DNA of 64,000 bases from the NCBI GenBank assembly GCA_905221115.1, contig CAJNBX010000002.1, forward strand, positions 124,001 through 188,000. The letters are read 5' to 3'. The translations under genes were made by a program, and so were the position numbers. This DNA is from a bacterium (GTDB lineage Bacteria; Bacillota; Bacilli; Lactobacillales; Streptococcaceae). Below are positions 1-8,643 of the stretch, in pieces; positions within the stretch are counted from its first letter, which is position 1; each line of letters begins with the position of its first letter. Under the pieces are notes generated by a model. The model was given only the letters and a program-made list of their open reading frames with translations. It was not told the origin of the DNA and searched no databases.

Positions 1-69
1 AACAAATAAAGCTGGGAAAAGTTTCTCATCTTTTTCTATATTCTCAGATATGCTAGTTACCTGTACACA

Positions 70-633
70 CTAATGACCGCTTTTCCACTCACAATCGTTC
101 TCGTGGTCATCAACTAGTCCTGCTGCTTGTAAAAAAGACAAGACGGCGACTGGGCCTGTGAACTTGAAGCCTCGTTTTTTAAGATCTTTGGCTAATTTCT
201 CAGACAAAGCGGTTTTAGCTGGGGCTTGGCGGTAATCGGGAACATCGTTAACGATCGTTTTCCCCTCAACAAAAGACCAAAGATAGGCATCAAAAGAGCC
301 ATATTCTGCCTGTAACCGTAGAAAGGCTTGGGCGTTAGCGCGTGTAGCGAAAATCTTGGCCCTATTTCGAATGATGGCTGGATTCTCCAGCAAGTCTTCC
401 AGTTCGGTGTCGGTCATCTCTGCGACCGCTTGAATTTGATAGCCATGAAAGGCTTCTCGGAAAGCTTGGCGTTTGTTGAGTACCGTTTCCCAAGACAGGC
501 CTGCCTGATAGGTTTCCATACACAACAATTCAAACAATGCTTGGTCATCATGGAGGGGCTGACCCCACTCCTCATCATGATAGGCAATGTAGAGCGGATT
601 GGTCATCTTGACCCACGAACAACGTTTTGTCAT
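70..633 (-). CDS. tag: DNA-3-methyladenine glycosylase I
   Basis: Removes 3-methyladenine from alkylated DNA as the first step of base excision repair in the cytoplasm. The 187-residue length is normal for the Tag family. Residues expected to bind the structural zinc are visible: Cys5 and His19 near the N-terminus, and His177 and Cys181 in the C-terminal DDHENDCEW stretch. The start follows a TAGGAG ribosome binding site 9 nt after the ruvA stop, so it is read from the same transcript as ruvA, a repair operon. No clear terminator is visible in the 69 bases downstream. Family assignment is confident. Confidence 0.96.
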   Translation of the reverse strand: MTKRCSWVKMTNPLYIAYHDEEWGQPLHDDQALFELLCMETYQAGLSWETVLNKRQAFREAFHGYQIQAVAEMTDTELEDLLENPAIIRNRAKIFATRANAQAFLRLQAEYGSFDAYLWSFVEGKTIVNDVPDYRQAPAKTALSEKLAKDLKKRGFKFTGPVAVLSFLQAAGLVDDHENDCEWKSGH

Positions 634-642
634 GCTCTACTC

Positions 643-1236
643 CTATTTGACCAACATTTTAAGGGCCGACTTGATATAGTTCTCAGCTGTATCTGTCGTT
701 CCTTCAAAGAATTTCTTGATTTTCTTGAGTTCGGTTGCCTTGTAGCCCAGAGCCAGCATGGCTTCCATAGCTTCCTCCAATTCTTGATTTTCAGCGCTTG
801 CTTGCACTGCCACCTTAGCAGGAAGATCATCTCCTGCAACTACTACCTTGCCTTCCAAGTCCAGCACCATCTGCTGGGCTGTTTTCTTACCAATTTTAGG
901 GAACTTAGTCAAGTAGGTGATGTTCTTGGTTTCAATGGCTTGAACCAAGCCAACATTGTCATCAGCAGCGATAATAGCAAGAGCTGACACAGGACCAATC
1001 CCAGAAACCGAAATCAGACTAAGAAAGAGCTTTTTCTCATCTTCTGAGCGAAATCCATAAAGCAGATGGGCATCCTCACGCACAACCTGATGCACATAAA
1101 TTTGAGCTTCTTGGTTAACCTGACCTGAATAGGCATAAGGATTGGCCACATGCAAAATATAACCAATACCGTTGGTTTCAAGAACAATGTATTTGGCAGT
1201 AATTTTGGTAATGATTCCTTTTAAATATTCGTACAT
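643..1236 (-). CDS. ruvA: Holliday junction branch migration subunit RuvA
   Basis: RuvA binds four-way DNA junctions and loads the RuvB motor during recombinational repair. The 197-residue protein has the N-terminal OB fold (about residues 1-63), two helix-hairpin-helix motifs (SVSGIGP near 75 and [10 protein letters not shown] near 110) and the C-terminal RuvB-interacting domain after a linker. ruvB is not adjacent here. It is transcribed with tag downstream. An extended -10 (TGATATACT) lies about 30 bp upstream on the minus strand, without a good -35. Confidence 0.97.
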   Translation of the reverse strand: MYEYLKGIITKITAKYIVLETNGIGYILHVANPYAYSGQVNQEAQIYVHQVVREDAHLLYGFRSEDEKKLFLSLISVSGIGPVSALAIIAADDNVGLVQAIETKNITYLTKFPKIGKKTAQQMVLDLEGKVVVAGDDLPAKVAVQASAENQELEEAMEAMLALGYKATELKKIKKFFEGTTDTAENYIKSALKMLVK

Positions 1237-1348
1237 AATTTTCCTTCTCTCTTAATTTGCCTATCTAGTATATCATATTTTCTGTAGCCGAGGAGCGAGA
1301 ATCGATTATCACAAATACAGTATATCAAAAATAATCTGTGTTTATCTG

Positions 1349-1377
1349 TTGACATATTTAAAATTAAGTACTATAAT
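1349..1377 (+). promoter_or_regulatory. Promoter of the riboflavin operon
   Basis: A full consensus sigma-70 promoter is visible: TTGACA (1349-1354), a 17-bp spacer and TATAAT (1372-1377). It lies about 20 bp upstream of the FMN aptamer, as expected for the rib leader. Confidence 0.85.
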
Positions 1378-1397
1378 CATCTGTAATTGAATAACTA

Positions 1398-1567
1398 TCT
1401 TCAGGGCAGGGTGTAATTCCCTACCGGTGGTATAGCCCACGAGCCGAAAGGCATGATTTGGTGAAATTCCAAAGCCGACAGTATAGTCTGGATGAAAGAA
1501 GATGAAAGTATATTTGTGCTTTTTGCGTGCTCTGAAATGATTACTTGTCATTTCAGAGTATTTTTGT
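1398..1567 (+). promoter_or_regulatory. FMN riboswitch (RFN element) with terminator
   Basis: The conserved RFN core is readable: TCAGGGCAGGGTG (from 1401), CCCTACCGGTGG, AGCCCACGAGCC and the closing GGATGAAAGAAGATGA (to about 1506). The expression platform is an 11-bp perfect hairpin (CTCTGAAATGA at 1530-1540 paired with TCATTTCAGAG at 1548-1558) followed by a T-rich run. Binding of FMN should favour this terminator and switch off ribDEAH. A 404-base stretch without a gene (1237-1640) is explained by this leader and the two promoter regions. Confidence 0.95.
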
Positions 1568-1591
1568 TAATCGCATAAGTTTTCTTTTGTA

Positions 1592-1640
1592 TGCCTTGAG
1601 TAGTCCCCTATTCAAGGTATATTTTTTTGGAGGTAGTGAG
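1592..1640 (+). promoter_or_regulatory. Second leader hairpin and RBS of ribD
   Basis: After the riboswitch terminator comes an imperfect hairpin (1592-1619, arms TGCCTTGAGTAG and CTATTCAAGGTA), a T7 run and then the GGAGGTAGTGAG ribosome binding site (1629-1640). It could be a second attenuation step or an RBS-proximal structure. The strong RBS fixes the ribD start at 1641, excluding an upstream in-frame start at 1545 that would lie inside the riboswitch terminator. Confidence 0.55.
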
Positions 1641-2741
1641 ATGAGCGATTCAAAATATATGAAATTAGCAATAAAACTGGCACAAAAAGGGGCTGGTTAC
1701 GTCAATCCCAATCCTATGGTCGGCGCAGTTATTGTAAAAGATAATCATATTATCGGACAAGGTTATCATGAGTTTTTTGGTGGCCCACATGCTGAGAGAA
1801 ATGCTCTTAAAAACTGTAGAGAATCCCCTGTCGGAGCGACGCTTTATGTAACACTTGAACCCTGTTGTCACTTCGGGAAAACACCTCCCTGTATAGATGC
1901 TATAATCGATAGTGGTATTACGAGAGTAGTCGTTGGAAGCCTAGACTGTAATCCTATTGTGTCCGGAAAAGGAATAAAAATACTTGAGGAAAATAATCTT
2001 CAAGTTACTGTTGGAGTTTTAGAAAATGAGTGTCTTAACTTAATAAAAAGTTTTAGAAAGTACATTACTCAGCATGTACCCTATGTTTTTATGAAATATG
2101 CAATGACAATGGATGGAAAAATAGCCACTAAAACAAATCAATCCAAATGGATTACTGGAGAAGAGGCAAGAAAGCATGTACATCAATTGCGACACCAGGT
2201 TAGTGCGATTATGGTGGGAGTCAATACTGTTATTCAAGACGATCCTTTGCTGACATGTAGATTGGAGGAAGGGAAAAATCCTATCCGTATCATATGCGAT
2301 ACACATTTACGAACTCCTCTTACCTCTAAAATCGTAAAAACAGCAAATGATATTAAAACTTACATTGCCACTTCCTCTGAAGACAAAAATAAAATGAAGC
2401 TATATCAAAATCATGGCTGTGAAATACTTTCCATAAAGAAAAAAGGCAATCATATAGACTTATCGAGTTTAATGCAACATCTAGGAAACATGCAGATTGA
2501 TAGCCTACTTCTAGAAGGGGGCAGTCTAATGAATTGGAGTGCTTTGGAACAACAAATTGTTGATGAGCTGAAAATATATATTGCACCAAAAATTTTTGGA
2601 GGCAGTGCCAAGTTTCCTGTTGGAGGTGAAGGTATTTCTTTGCCAAATGACGCTATTAGATTGAAATCTTATGCTTTTTCTCAAATAGGAAATGACTATC
2701 TCATAGAAAGTGAAGTGATTTATCCATGTTCACAGGAATAA
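1641..2741 (+). CDS. ribD: Bifunctional diaminohydroxyphosphoribosylaminopyrimidine deaminase / 5-amino-6-(5-phosphoribosylamino)uracil reductase
   Basis: Carries out the second and third steps of riboflavin synthesis from GTP. The 366-residue protein has an N-terminal cytidine-deaminase-like zinc domain (His50-Ala-Glu52, Cys75 in EPCCHFGK, Cys84) and a C-terminal NADPH-dependent reductase domain (from about 150; LLLEGGSLMN near 293). The start at 1641 follows GGAGGTAGTGAG. It is the first gene of the FMN-riboswitch-controlled operon, and its end overlaps ribE by 16 bp, so translation is probably coupled. Confidence 0.96.
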   Translation: MSDSKYMKLAIKLAQKGAGYVNPNPMVGAVIVKDNHIIGQGYHEFFGGPHAERNALKNCRESPVGATLYVTLEPCCHFGKTPPCIDAIIDSGITRVVVGSLDCNPIVSGKGIKILEENNLQVTVGVLENECLNLIKSFRKYITQHVPYVFMKYAMTMDGKIATKTNQSKWITGEEARKHVHQLRHQVSAIMVGVNTVIQDDPLLTCRLEEGKNPIRIICDTHLRTPLTSKIVKTANDIKTYIATSSEDKNKMKLYQNHGCEILSIKKKGNHIDLSSLMQHLGNMQIDSLLLEGGSLMNWSALEQQIVDELKIYIAPKIFGGSAKFPVGGEGISLPNDAIRLKSYAFSQIGNDYLIESEVIYPCSQE

Positions 2742-3361
2742 TTGAAGAAATCGGAAAAGTTGAAAGAATACAGAAAGACTCTCGTAATTGCAAACTATCA
2801 ATTAAAGCCTCAAAAATATTAACGGATATCCATTTAGGCGATAGTATAGCAGTAAATGGTATCTGTCTTACAGTTACTCATTTCAACCATCAAGCCTTTA
2901 CAGTTGATGTAATGAATGAAACATGGAGTCGAACAGCCCTTACTCTATTAAAACATGGAAGTGAGGTAAATCTAGAAAGAGCCTTATCTGTCAACGGTCG
3001 ACTTGGAGGCCACGTCGTTACAGGACACATTGATGGTACAGGAAAAATCTCGTCAATAAAAAAAGATGATAATGCTGTATGGTATCAAATCAACACACAA
3101 AAAGAAATTTTAGATTTAATAGTTGAAAAAGGATCTATTACAATTGACGGCATTAGTCTGACTGTCGCTAAAGTCTCCAAACTAAACTTCTCAGTATCTG
3201 TTATCCCTCATACCTTGGAACAAACTATTCTTAAGAGTAAACAAGTCGGGAGTACAGTAAATCTTGAAAATGATATCTTAGGTAAATATGTGCAAAAACT
3301 GATGAATAACTCTCCAAAATCAGAAATATCTAAGGAACTATTATATCAAAATGGATTTTAG
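2726..3361 (+). CDS. ribE: Riboflavin synthase, alpha chain
   Basis: Dismutates two 6,7-dimethyl-8-ribityllumazine molecules to riboflavin, the last step of the pathway. The 211-residue length is typical. The sequence has the expected internal duplication: MFTGIIEE at the start of barrel 1 and VVTGHIDGTG opening barrel 2 near residue 93. It overlaps the end of ribD and precedes ribBA by about 20 bp. Some nomenclatures call this ribB or ribC. Confidence 0.95.
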   Translation: MFTGIIEEIGKVERIQKDSRNCKLSIKASKILTDIHLGDSIAVNGICLTVTHFNHQAFTVDVMNETWSRTALTLLKHGSEVNLERALSVNGRLGGHVVTGHIDGTGKISSIKKDDNAVWYQINTQKEILDLIVEKGSITIDGISLTVAKVSKLNFSVSVIPHTLEQTILKSKQVGSTVNLENDILGKYVQKLMNNSPKSEISKELLYQNGF

Positions 3362-3380
3362 TAGAAAGGATGATCAGTCA

Positions 3381-4586
3381 ATGGAATATCGAAAAATACA
3401 AGAAGCATTAGAAACATTGCAGAAGGGACGACTTGTTCTTGTTATAGATGACAAGGATAGAGAAAACGAAGGAGACTTAATTTGTTCTGCACAAGCAGCT
3501 ACAACAGAAAATGTTAATTTCATGGCTACTTATGCCAAAGGATTAATTTGTATGCCTATGAGCGAAAGTTTAGCTAATCAATTAATGCTTTCACCTATGG
3601 TTGAAAACAATACAGATAATCATAAGACTGCTTTTACCGTTTCAATTGATTATAAAGAAACGACCACAGGTATTTCTGCCGAAGAAAGAGGACTGACCGC
3701 ACGTATGTGTGTAGCTGAAGGTATAAGACCCTCTGATTTTCGCAGGCCAGGACACATGTTTCCTTTAATTGCAAAAAAAGGTGGTGTTCTAGAAAGAAAT
3801 GGACACACAGAAGCAACTGTTGATTTATTAAAATTAGCAGGACTAAAAGAGTGTGGCCTATGTTGTGAAATAATGAATCATGATGGCAAAATGATGAGAA
3901 CAGATGATTTAATTCAGTTCTCTAATAAACACAACATTCCACTAATTACCATCAAAGAATTACAAGAATATAGAAAAGTATATGATCAGCTGGTAGAACG
4001 AGTTTCAACTGTCAATATGCCTACTAGATACGGTAATTTTAAAGCAATTAGCTATATAGATAAACTAAATGGGGAACATCATCTTGCTCTTATTATGGGA
4101 AATATAGAGGATGAAGCCAATGTATTATGTCGGGTCCACTCCGAATGTTTAACAGGAGATGTTTTAGGCTCTTTACGGTGCGATTGTGGACAGCAATTCG
4201 ATAAAGCTATGAAAATGATTGCTGAGAATGGTTCAGGTGTCTTACTTTACTTGCGACAGGAAGGACGAGGAATTGGACTTATCAATAAATTAAAAGCCTA
4301 TCATTTACAAGATCAAGGAATGGATACGCTTGATGCCAATCTTGCATTAGGCTTTGAAGGTGATTTAAGAGAATATCATATTGGAGCACAAATGCTTAAA
4401 GACCTAGGACTACAGTCACTACATTTACTGACAAATAATCCTGACAAGGTTGAACAGTTAGAAAAATATGGAATTACCGTTTCCAGTAGAATACCAATCG
4501 AAATAGAAGCTAATCCTTACGATAGTTTTTATTTAGAAACAAAGAAAAATCGAATGGGTCACATTTTAAATATGGAGGAAAAATAA
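3381..4586 (+). CDS. ribBA: Bifunctional 3,4-dihydroxy-2-butanone-4-phosphate synthase / GTP cyclohydrolase II
   Basis: Fusion enzyme supplying both branches of riboflavin synthesis. The N-terminal half is the DHBP synthase (acidic active-site motif DKDRENEGD at 24-32, GHTEATVDL near 140). The C-terminal half is GTP cyclohydrolase II, with the zinc cysteines in SECLTGDVLGSLRCDCG (about 255, 266, 268) and LRQEGRGIGL. The chosen start at 3381 gives 401 residues and follows AGAAAGGATGA. An in-frame start 30 bp upstream has no such signal. Third gene of the riboflavin operon. Confidence 0.95.
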   Translation: MEYRKIQEALETLQKGRLVLVIDDKDRENEGDLICSAQAATTENVNFMATYAKGLICMPMSESLANQLMLSPMVENNTDNHKTAFTVSIDYKETTTGISAEERGLTARMCVAEGIRPSDFRRPGHMFPLIAKKGGVLERNGHTEATVDLLKLAGLKECGLCCEIMNHDGKMMRTDDLIQFSNKHNIPLITIKELQEYRKVYDQLVERVSTVNMPTRYGNFKAISYIDKLNGEHHLALIMGNIEDEANVLCRVHSECLTGDVLGSLRCDCGQQFDKAMKMIAENGSGVLLYLRQEGRGIGLINKLKAYHLQDQGMDTLDANLALGFEGDLREYHIGAQMLKDLGLQSLHLLTNNPDKVEQLEKYGITVSSRIPIEIEANPYDSFYLETKKNRMGHILNMEEK

Positions 4587-5054
4587 ATGAACACTTATGA
4601 AGGTAATTTAGTAGCAAACGATATTAAAATCGGTATTGTTGTAGCGAGATTTAATGAATTTATAACTTCAAAATTATTATCCGGAGCACTAGATAATCTC
4701 AAAAGAGAGAATGTAAACGAGAAAGATATAGAGATAGCCTGGGTTCCAGGAGCTTTTGAAATACCACTGATTGCATCAAAAATGGCAAAAAGTAAAAAAT
4801 ATGATGCAATTATCTGCTTGGGAGCTGTCATTAGAGGTAGTACAAGTCATTATGATTATGTATGTAGTGAGGTATCTAAGGGAATCGCCCAAATCAGTTT
4901 AAATAGCGAAATCCCAGTTATGTTTGGCGTTCTAACGACAGATACAATTGAACAAGCCATAGAGCGAGCTGGTACTAAAGCAGGAAATAAGGGTTCTGAG
5001 TGTGCACAAGGAGCTATTGAAATGGTCAACCTAATTCGTACATTGGACGCATAA
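4587..5054 (+). CDS. ribH: 6,7-dimethyl-8-ribityllumazine synthase
   Basis: Condenses the ribBA product with the ribD-derived pyrimidine to lumazine, the substrate of riboflavin synthase. The 155 residues include the family motifs VPGAFEIPL (near 52) and [14 protein letters not shown] (near 79). Its ATG comes directly after the ribBA stop, with its GGAGGAAAAA RBS inside the end of ribBA. Last gene of the operon. Confidence 0.96.
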   Translation: MNTYEGNLVANDIKIGIVVARFNEFITSKLLSGALDNLKRENVNEKDIEIAWVPGAFEIPLIASKMAKSKKYDAIICLGAVIRGSTSHYDYVCSEVSKGIAQISLNSEIPVMFGVLTTDTIEQAIERAGTKAGNKGSECAQGAIEMVNLIRTLDA

Positions 5055-5104
5055 AACAGACTCTACTTTTAGACGAATAAAGAAACTTGGTAAAATCGCA
5101 ATTT

Positions 5105-5263
5105 AATACTCTATTAAAATCATAGAGCAAACTAGGAAGCCAGTCGCAGATTGGTAGAACACAGCTTCGATGTTACAGACAAAACTGACAAAATTAGCTC
5201 AAAACACTATTTTGAGATTACTGATAAAACTGACGTGGTTTATAGAGATTTTTTACGAGTATT
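5105..5263 (-). repeat. Decayed BOX element (reverse orientation)
   Basis: The 159-bp segment aligns by eye along its length with the intact reverse BOX at 56633-56782: it starts AATACTC, contains AGAGCAAACTAGGAAGC and CTCAAAACACTATTTTGAG, and ends AGAGATTTTTTACGAGTATT, with many substitutions and small indels. It fills most of the ribH-mutL gap (5055-5377). Its degree of decay suggests an old insertion. Confidence 0.75.
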
Positions 5264-5293
5264 CGGAAGAAAAAAAGTAAATATTTCCATGAT

Positions 5294-5346
5294 AAAACGC
5301 ATAAAATCAAGGTTTTTGAACACCTGATTTTATGCGTTTTTCTGAT
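5294..5346. terminator. Bidirectional terminator between ribH and mutL
   Basis: AAAACGCATAAAATCA pairs with TGATTTTATGCGTTTT (5294-5340) around an AGGTTTTTGAACACCT inner arm, followed by T-runs on both strands. It separates the convergent ribDEAH and mutL genes. Closely related hairpins occur at 9972-10018 and 44281-44325. Confidence 0.85.
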
Positions 5347-5377
5347 TTTGAAAATTTTTCCCAGACTTTTTGTACTT

Positions 5378-7327
5378 TTAATATTTCCCCAACTCACGGA
5401 GACTGGTGTGATTTTCCTGAATGCGTCGGAACATCTTTTCCATATCCGACTTGGTAAAATGCACTAAAACAGGGCGTCCGTGGGGACAGTTATAGGGATT
5501 GTCACACTGAGAAAGCTGATAAAGGAGCTGTCTGGCTGAGTGGTCATCGATACGATGGTTGGCCTTGATAGACCGCTTGCAGGACATCATAATAGCCAAC
5601 TCTGCTCGGTATTTCTTGATAGAAACTTCCTTGGTCAAAAGGAGCATGTCACACATTTCATAGATGCCTGACTCGATTTCCTCCTCTGCCATCCAAATAG
5701 GATGTTCGCGTAAGATAAATTGATTTTCTCCGTACTCTGCTAGAAAGACCCCAACTTCCTCCAAAAGTGCCATTCTTTCCTTGAGACGAAGGGCATCATC
5801 CGCTGGAAATTCAAAGATATAGGGTACTAGTAGTTGCTGCTGGCTCTGGTCAACATTGCCAATACTTTCACGGTACTCCTCGTACTTAACCCGTTCCTGA
5901 GCCGCATGTTGGTCTATGATGTAGAGCCCATCTCGCCCTTGGGCAAAGAGATAGGTTCCATGCATTTGCCCGAAAAATTCCAACTCTGGGAAGCTGGATG
6001 ATTCTTCTCGCTCCAGCTTGTCATAAGCCTTATCAAGACTAGCTAGATCTAGCTCTGGATGGTCTAGTTGATCATAGTTAGCAGGCTTTCTCTCTGCAAA
6101 ATGCAGTTTTGCTGGCTTGGTCAGCTGATCCAAGGTTTCCTTGGCAAAGAGGGTCAAATCCTGTCCTTCATCAGTCAATTCTACCTGATAATCAGCCACC
6201 TCAGCTTGACTATGTCTTGTCGGCTCAGTTTGCTCATAGTAGAGCATATTTTCTTTGAGTGGGAGAATAGTTTGTTCCACCTTTTCACGATTGCGCACAG
6301 TCGATTTGGCAAGATTTTCCAAGGCATCTGGTATCAAGGTTTGCTCCTTGAGACTGTTGGAAATAGCTTCTGAGACCAAGGCCATCAATTCTTTTTCCTT
6401 GGAAATCCGCACCTCTTGCTTGGTTGGATGCACATTGACATCCGCTAGATAAGGATCGATATGGATGTGAATGACAGCCAGTGGAAAACGTCCTACCATG
6501 AGTTTACTTCCATAACCGTCAAGAATAGCACGATTAAGCAGGAAGTTCTTGATATAACGGCCATTGATGAAAAGACTGATATAGTTGCGATTAGCACGAG
6601 TCAACTCAGGCAGGGAAACAAAGCCTGTAATTTCGAAATCAAGGTCAGAATTCTCAATTTCAATCATCTTCTTGGCACTCGCCAAACCGTAAATCCCTGC
6701 AATAGCTTGACGCAGTTGACCAGTCCCAGCTGTCCGCGTCATTTCCTTGCCATCACTGATTAAACTAAACGAAATCTCAGGATGGGCCAAACCCAGACGA
6801 TTGACAATATCAATGATATGAGACAACTCTGCTTGCTGGCTCTTCATATACTTGAGGCGGGCAGGCGTGTTGAAAAAGAGGTCCTCCACACAAACCTTAG
6901 TTCCCACAGGACTAGTCGCTGGGATGACTTCCTCAACTTCACCCCCACGCGCGACTAGCTTTGTCCCGTGACTTGCGCCCTCAACTGCTGTCAAAAGAGT
7001 TAAAACGCTGACGGATGCGATAGAAGGCAAAGCTTCACCACGAAAACCAAGCGTCCGAATCCGAAAGAGGTCTGCTTGATTTTTTATCTTACTAGTCGCA
7101 TGGCGGCGCAGGGCCAATTCCACCTCATCGTGGACAATTCCATGACCATTATCCGTGATTTGAATCTTCTTGAGACCTGATTCCTCAATCTCAATGATAA
7201 TCTGACTAGATCCCGCATCAATAGCATTTTCTACCAGCTCCTTAACAACGCTAGCTGGACGCTCGATAACCTCTCCAGCCGCGATTTGGTTTGCCAGCAC
7301 CTCTGGCAATTCAATAATATGAGACAT
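5378..7327 (-). CDS. mutL: DNA mismatch repair protein MutL (HexB)
   Basis: Couples mismatch recognition by MutS to strand excision. The 649-residue protein has the GHKL ATPase domain with ENAIDAG (near 33), DNGHGI and [10 protein letters not shown] (near 94), then the transducer domain with FINGRYI and PTKQEVR, a variable linker, and a C-terminal dimerisation domain ([12 protein letters not shown] near 610). mutS is not adjacent. The gene is divergent from the LytTR gene. Confidence 0.97.
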   Translation of the reverse strand: MSHIIELPEVLANQIAAGEVIERPASVVKELVENAIDAGSSQIIIEIEESGLKKIQITDNGHGIVHDEVELALRRHATSKIKNQADLFRIRTLGFRGEALPSIASVSVLTLLTAVEGASHGTKLVARGGEVEEVIPATSPVGTKVCVEDLFFNTPARLKYMKSQQAELSHIIDIVNRLGLAHPEISFSLISDGKEMTRTAGTGQLRQAIAGIYGLASAKKMIEIENSDLDFEITGFVSLPELTRANRNYISLFINGRYIKNFLLNRAILDGYGSKLMVGRFPLAVIHIHIDPYLADVNVHPTKQEVRISKEKELMALVSEAISNSLKEQTLIPDALENLAKSTVRNREKVEQTILPLKENMLYYEQTEPTRHSQAEVADYQVELTDEGQDLTLFAKETLDQLTKPAKLHFAERKPANYDQLDHPELDLASLDKAYDKLEREESSSFPELEFFGQMHGTYLFAQGRDGLYIIDQHAAQERVKYEEYRESIGNVDQSQQQLLVPYIFEFPADDALRLKERMALLEEVGVFLAEYGENQFILREHPIWMAEEEIESGIYEMCDMLLLTKEVSIKKYRAELAIMMSCKRSIKANHRIDDHSARQLLYQLSQCDNPYNCPHGRPVLVHFTKSDMEKMFRRIQENHTSLRELGKY

Positions 7328-7410
7328 CTTTCAGCCCCTTTCTGTATCTATTTTCCTAGTAATTGATTAGTGCTATTATACCATATTTCAGATAGGACAG
7401 AAAAGCTCCA

Positions 7411-7460
7411 CCACATAGGATACAAATCCCTCCACATAGACAAAGTCCCTTGCCATAGGC
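7411..7460 (+). promoter_or_regulatory. Periodic direct repeat upstream of the LytTR operon
   Basis: Three copies of a CC(A)CATAG core occur, with CATAG at 7414, 7435 and 7454 (spacing 21 and 19 bp) and similar flanks (TCCACCACATAGGA, CCTCCACATAGAC, CTTGCCATAGGC). LytTR regulators are known to bind pairs of short direct repeats about two helical turns apart, so this may be the autoregulatory site. The function is inferred. Confidence 0.5.
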
Positions 7461-7532
7461 TATAAAATAGTGTTTAATAAAGGTGTACAGGAAGTGATCA
7501 CAACCTTGTATAACTAAAAAGGAGAGAAATTT

Positions 7533-7973
7533 ATGAAAGTAGAACTACAGATTAGCGAGTCTTACGAGGAAGAAAAGCTGATTGTCCAAGCACCTCAAGA
7601 GACCGAAAAAGTCCAAAAAGTCATCGAGTTCGCAGAAAATCTGGACCAAAGAGAAAAAATCAAAGGAAAAATCGATAATCAGGTCTATCTAGTTGAGATT
7701 GGCAAGATTCAGCGTTTCTATATCGAGAATCGAAAGGTTCTAGCAGAAACGGCAAGTCAGACCTACACCATTGATTTGCGACTCTATCAGGTTCTTGAAC
7801 TCTTACCAACCAATTTTATCCAAATTTCCCAATCAGAAATCATCAATACCAACTACATCTCTCACCTCAAGCTCACGCCCAACGGTCTGGTAGAAATCTT
7901 TCTAAAAAACGAGAGCTTCACCTACTCTTCACGCCGTTATCTAAAAACCATCAAGGAGAAATTAGAACTATGA
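7533..7973 (+). CDS. LytTR-family DNA-binding regulator
   Basis: A 146-residue cytoplasmic transcription regulator with no receiver domain. The C-terminal ~100 residues form a LytTR domain (VYLVEIGKIQRFYIENRKV, then LLPTNFIQISQSEIINTNYI and SFTYSSRRYLKTIKEKL). It overlaps the following DUF3021 membrane-protein gene by 4 bp (ATGA). This arrangement matches the streptococcal LytTR regulatory systems such as HdrRM and BrsRM of S. mutans, in which the membrane protein restrains the regulator. That analogy is inference. RBS AAAGGAGAG. Confidence 0.85.
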   Translation: MKVELQISESYEEEKLIVQAPQETEKVQKVIEFAENLDQREKIKGKIDNQVYLVEIGKIQRFYIENRKVLAETASQTYTIDLRLYQVLELLPTNFIQISQSEIINTNYISHLKLTPNGLVEIFLKNESFTYSSRRYLKTIKEKLEL

Positions 7974-8428
7974 AAAAACAAATCTTTCACGACGCAGCTG
8001 CTGGTGTCCTCATCGGCCTCATCCTCTCTATCATCTTTTCACTCATTTATGCACCAAGTACCTACGCCCCGTTAAGTCCCGACTCTCTCATCGGCCAAGT
8101 GATGGCTCAACATCAGGTTCACGGTGCCCTGATCTTGCTCTACTGCACACTTATTTGGGCAGCTATCGGTATTCTCTTCAACTTTGGCAAGCGATTATTC
8201 AGCCGTGACTGGAGCTTGCTCCGTGCAACTCTGACCCATTTCTTCCTTATGCTAGTAGGATTTATCCCATTAGCAACCCTAGCAGGTTGGTTCCCCTTCC
8301 ACTGGAATTTCTACCTCCAGCTCATTATCGAGTTTGCGATTGTCTACCTCATCATTTGGACTATTTCCTATAAAAGAGCATCAAAAAAAGTGGACCATAT
8401 CAATCAACTCTTGAAACATAAAAAGTAA
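7970..8428 (+). CDS. DUF3021 membrane protein, partner of the LytTR regulator
   Basis: A 152-residue integral membrane protein with four predicted helices (about residues 9-30, 48-70, 82-105 and 112-133) and a basic cytoplasmic tail ending in KHKK. It starts inside the stop of the LytTR gene, so synthesis is coupled. In HdrM/BrsM-type systems such proteins inhibit the cognate LytTR protein. Here that role is inferred from gene order and topology only. Confidence 0.8.
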   Translation: MKKQIFHDAAAGVLIGLILSIIFSLIYAPSTYAPLSPDSLIGQVMAQHQVHGALILLYCTLIWAAIGILFNFGKRLFSRDWSLLRATLTHFFLMLVGFIPLATLAGWFPFHWNFYLQLIIEFAIVYLIIWTISYKRASKKVDHINQLLKHKK

Positions 8429-8448
8429 GAACCTCATAATAAGTAAAT

Positions 8449-8478
8449 CCGAGAAAGAAACTTCTCGGTTTTGCTTTA
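8449..8478 (+). terminator. Terminator after the LytTR-DUF3021 operon
   Basis: CCGAGAA and TTCTCGG pair over a short loop (8449-8468) and are followed by TTTTGCTTTAT. It lies 20 bp after the DUF3021 stop. Confidence 0.75.
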
Positions 8479-8564
8479 TCTTGCTACACCTTGCTATCAT
8501 AGCAGTTATTTTCAGATCTTCTTTGTAAATTTTCTGTAATTTTCTATCTTTTTTCAAAATATTC

Positions 8565-8593
8565 TTGCATTTTCCCAAAATTTTTTGTAGAAT
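8565..8593 (+). promoter_or_regulatory. Probable promoter of the Nramp-like gene
   Basis: TTGCAT (8565-8570), 17-bp spacer, TAGAAT (8588-8593), 50 bp ahead of the start codon. The -35 match is partial. Confidence 0.5.
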
Positions 8594-8643
8594 ATAGATT
8601 ACATATCCAGATTATTCTGAAAATTCAAAAAGGAGTATTTATC

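Noticed and set aside
328-987. 219-codon plus-strand frame over tag and ruvA
   Set aside because: It is antisense to two well-supported genes, with no family resemblance.
1342-1551. Minus-strand 69-codon frame across the rib leader
   Set aside because: It is the antisense of the FMN riboswitch and has no RBS.
1545-1640. N-terminal extension of ribD
   Set aside because: It lies inside the riboswitch terminator; the strong RBS and conserved deaminase start are at 1641.
8381-8578. 65-codon minus-strand frame after DUF3021
   Set aside because: It covers the terminator and promoter region, and no RBS was seen.
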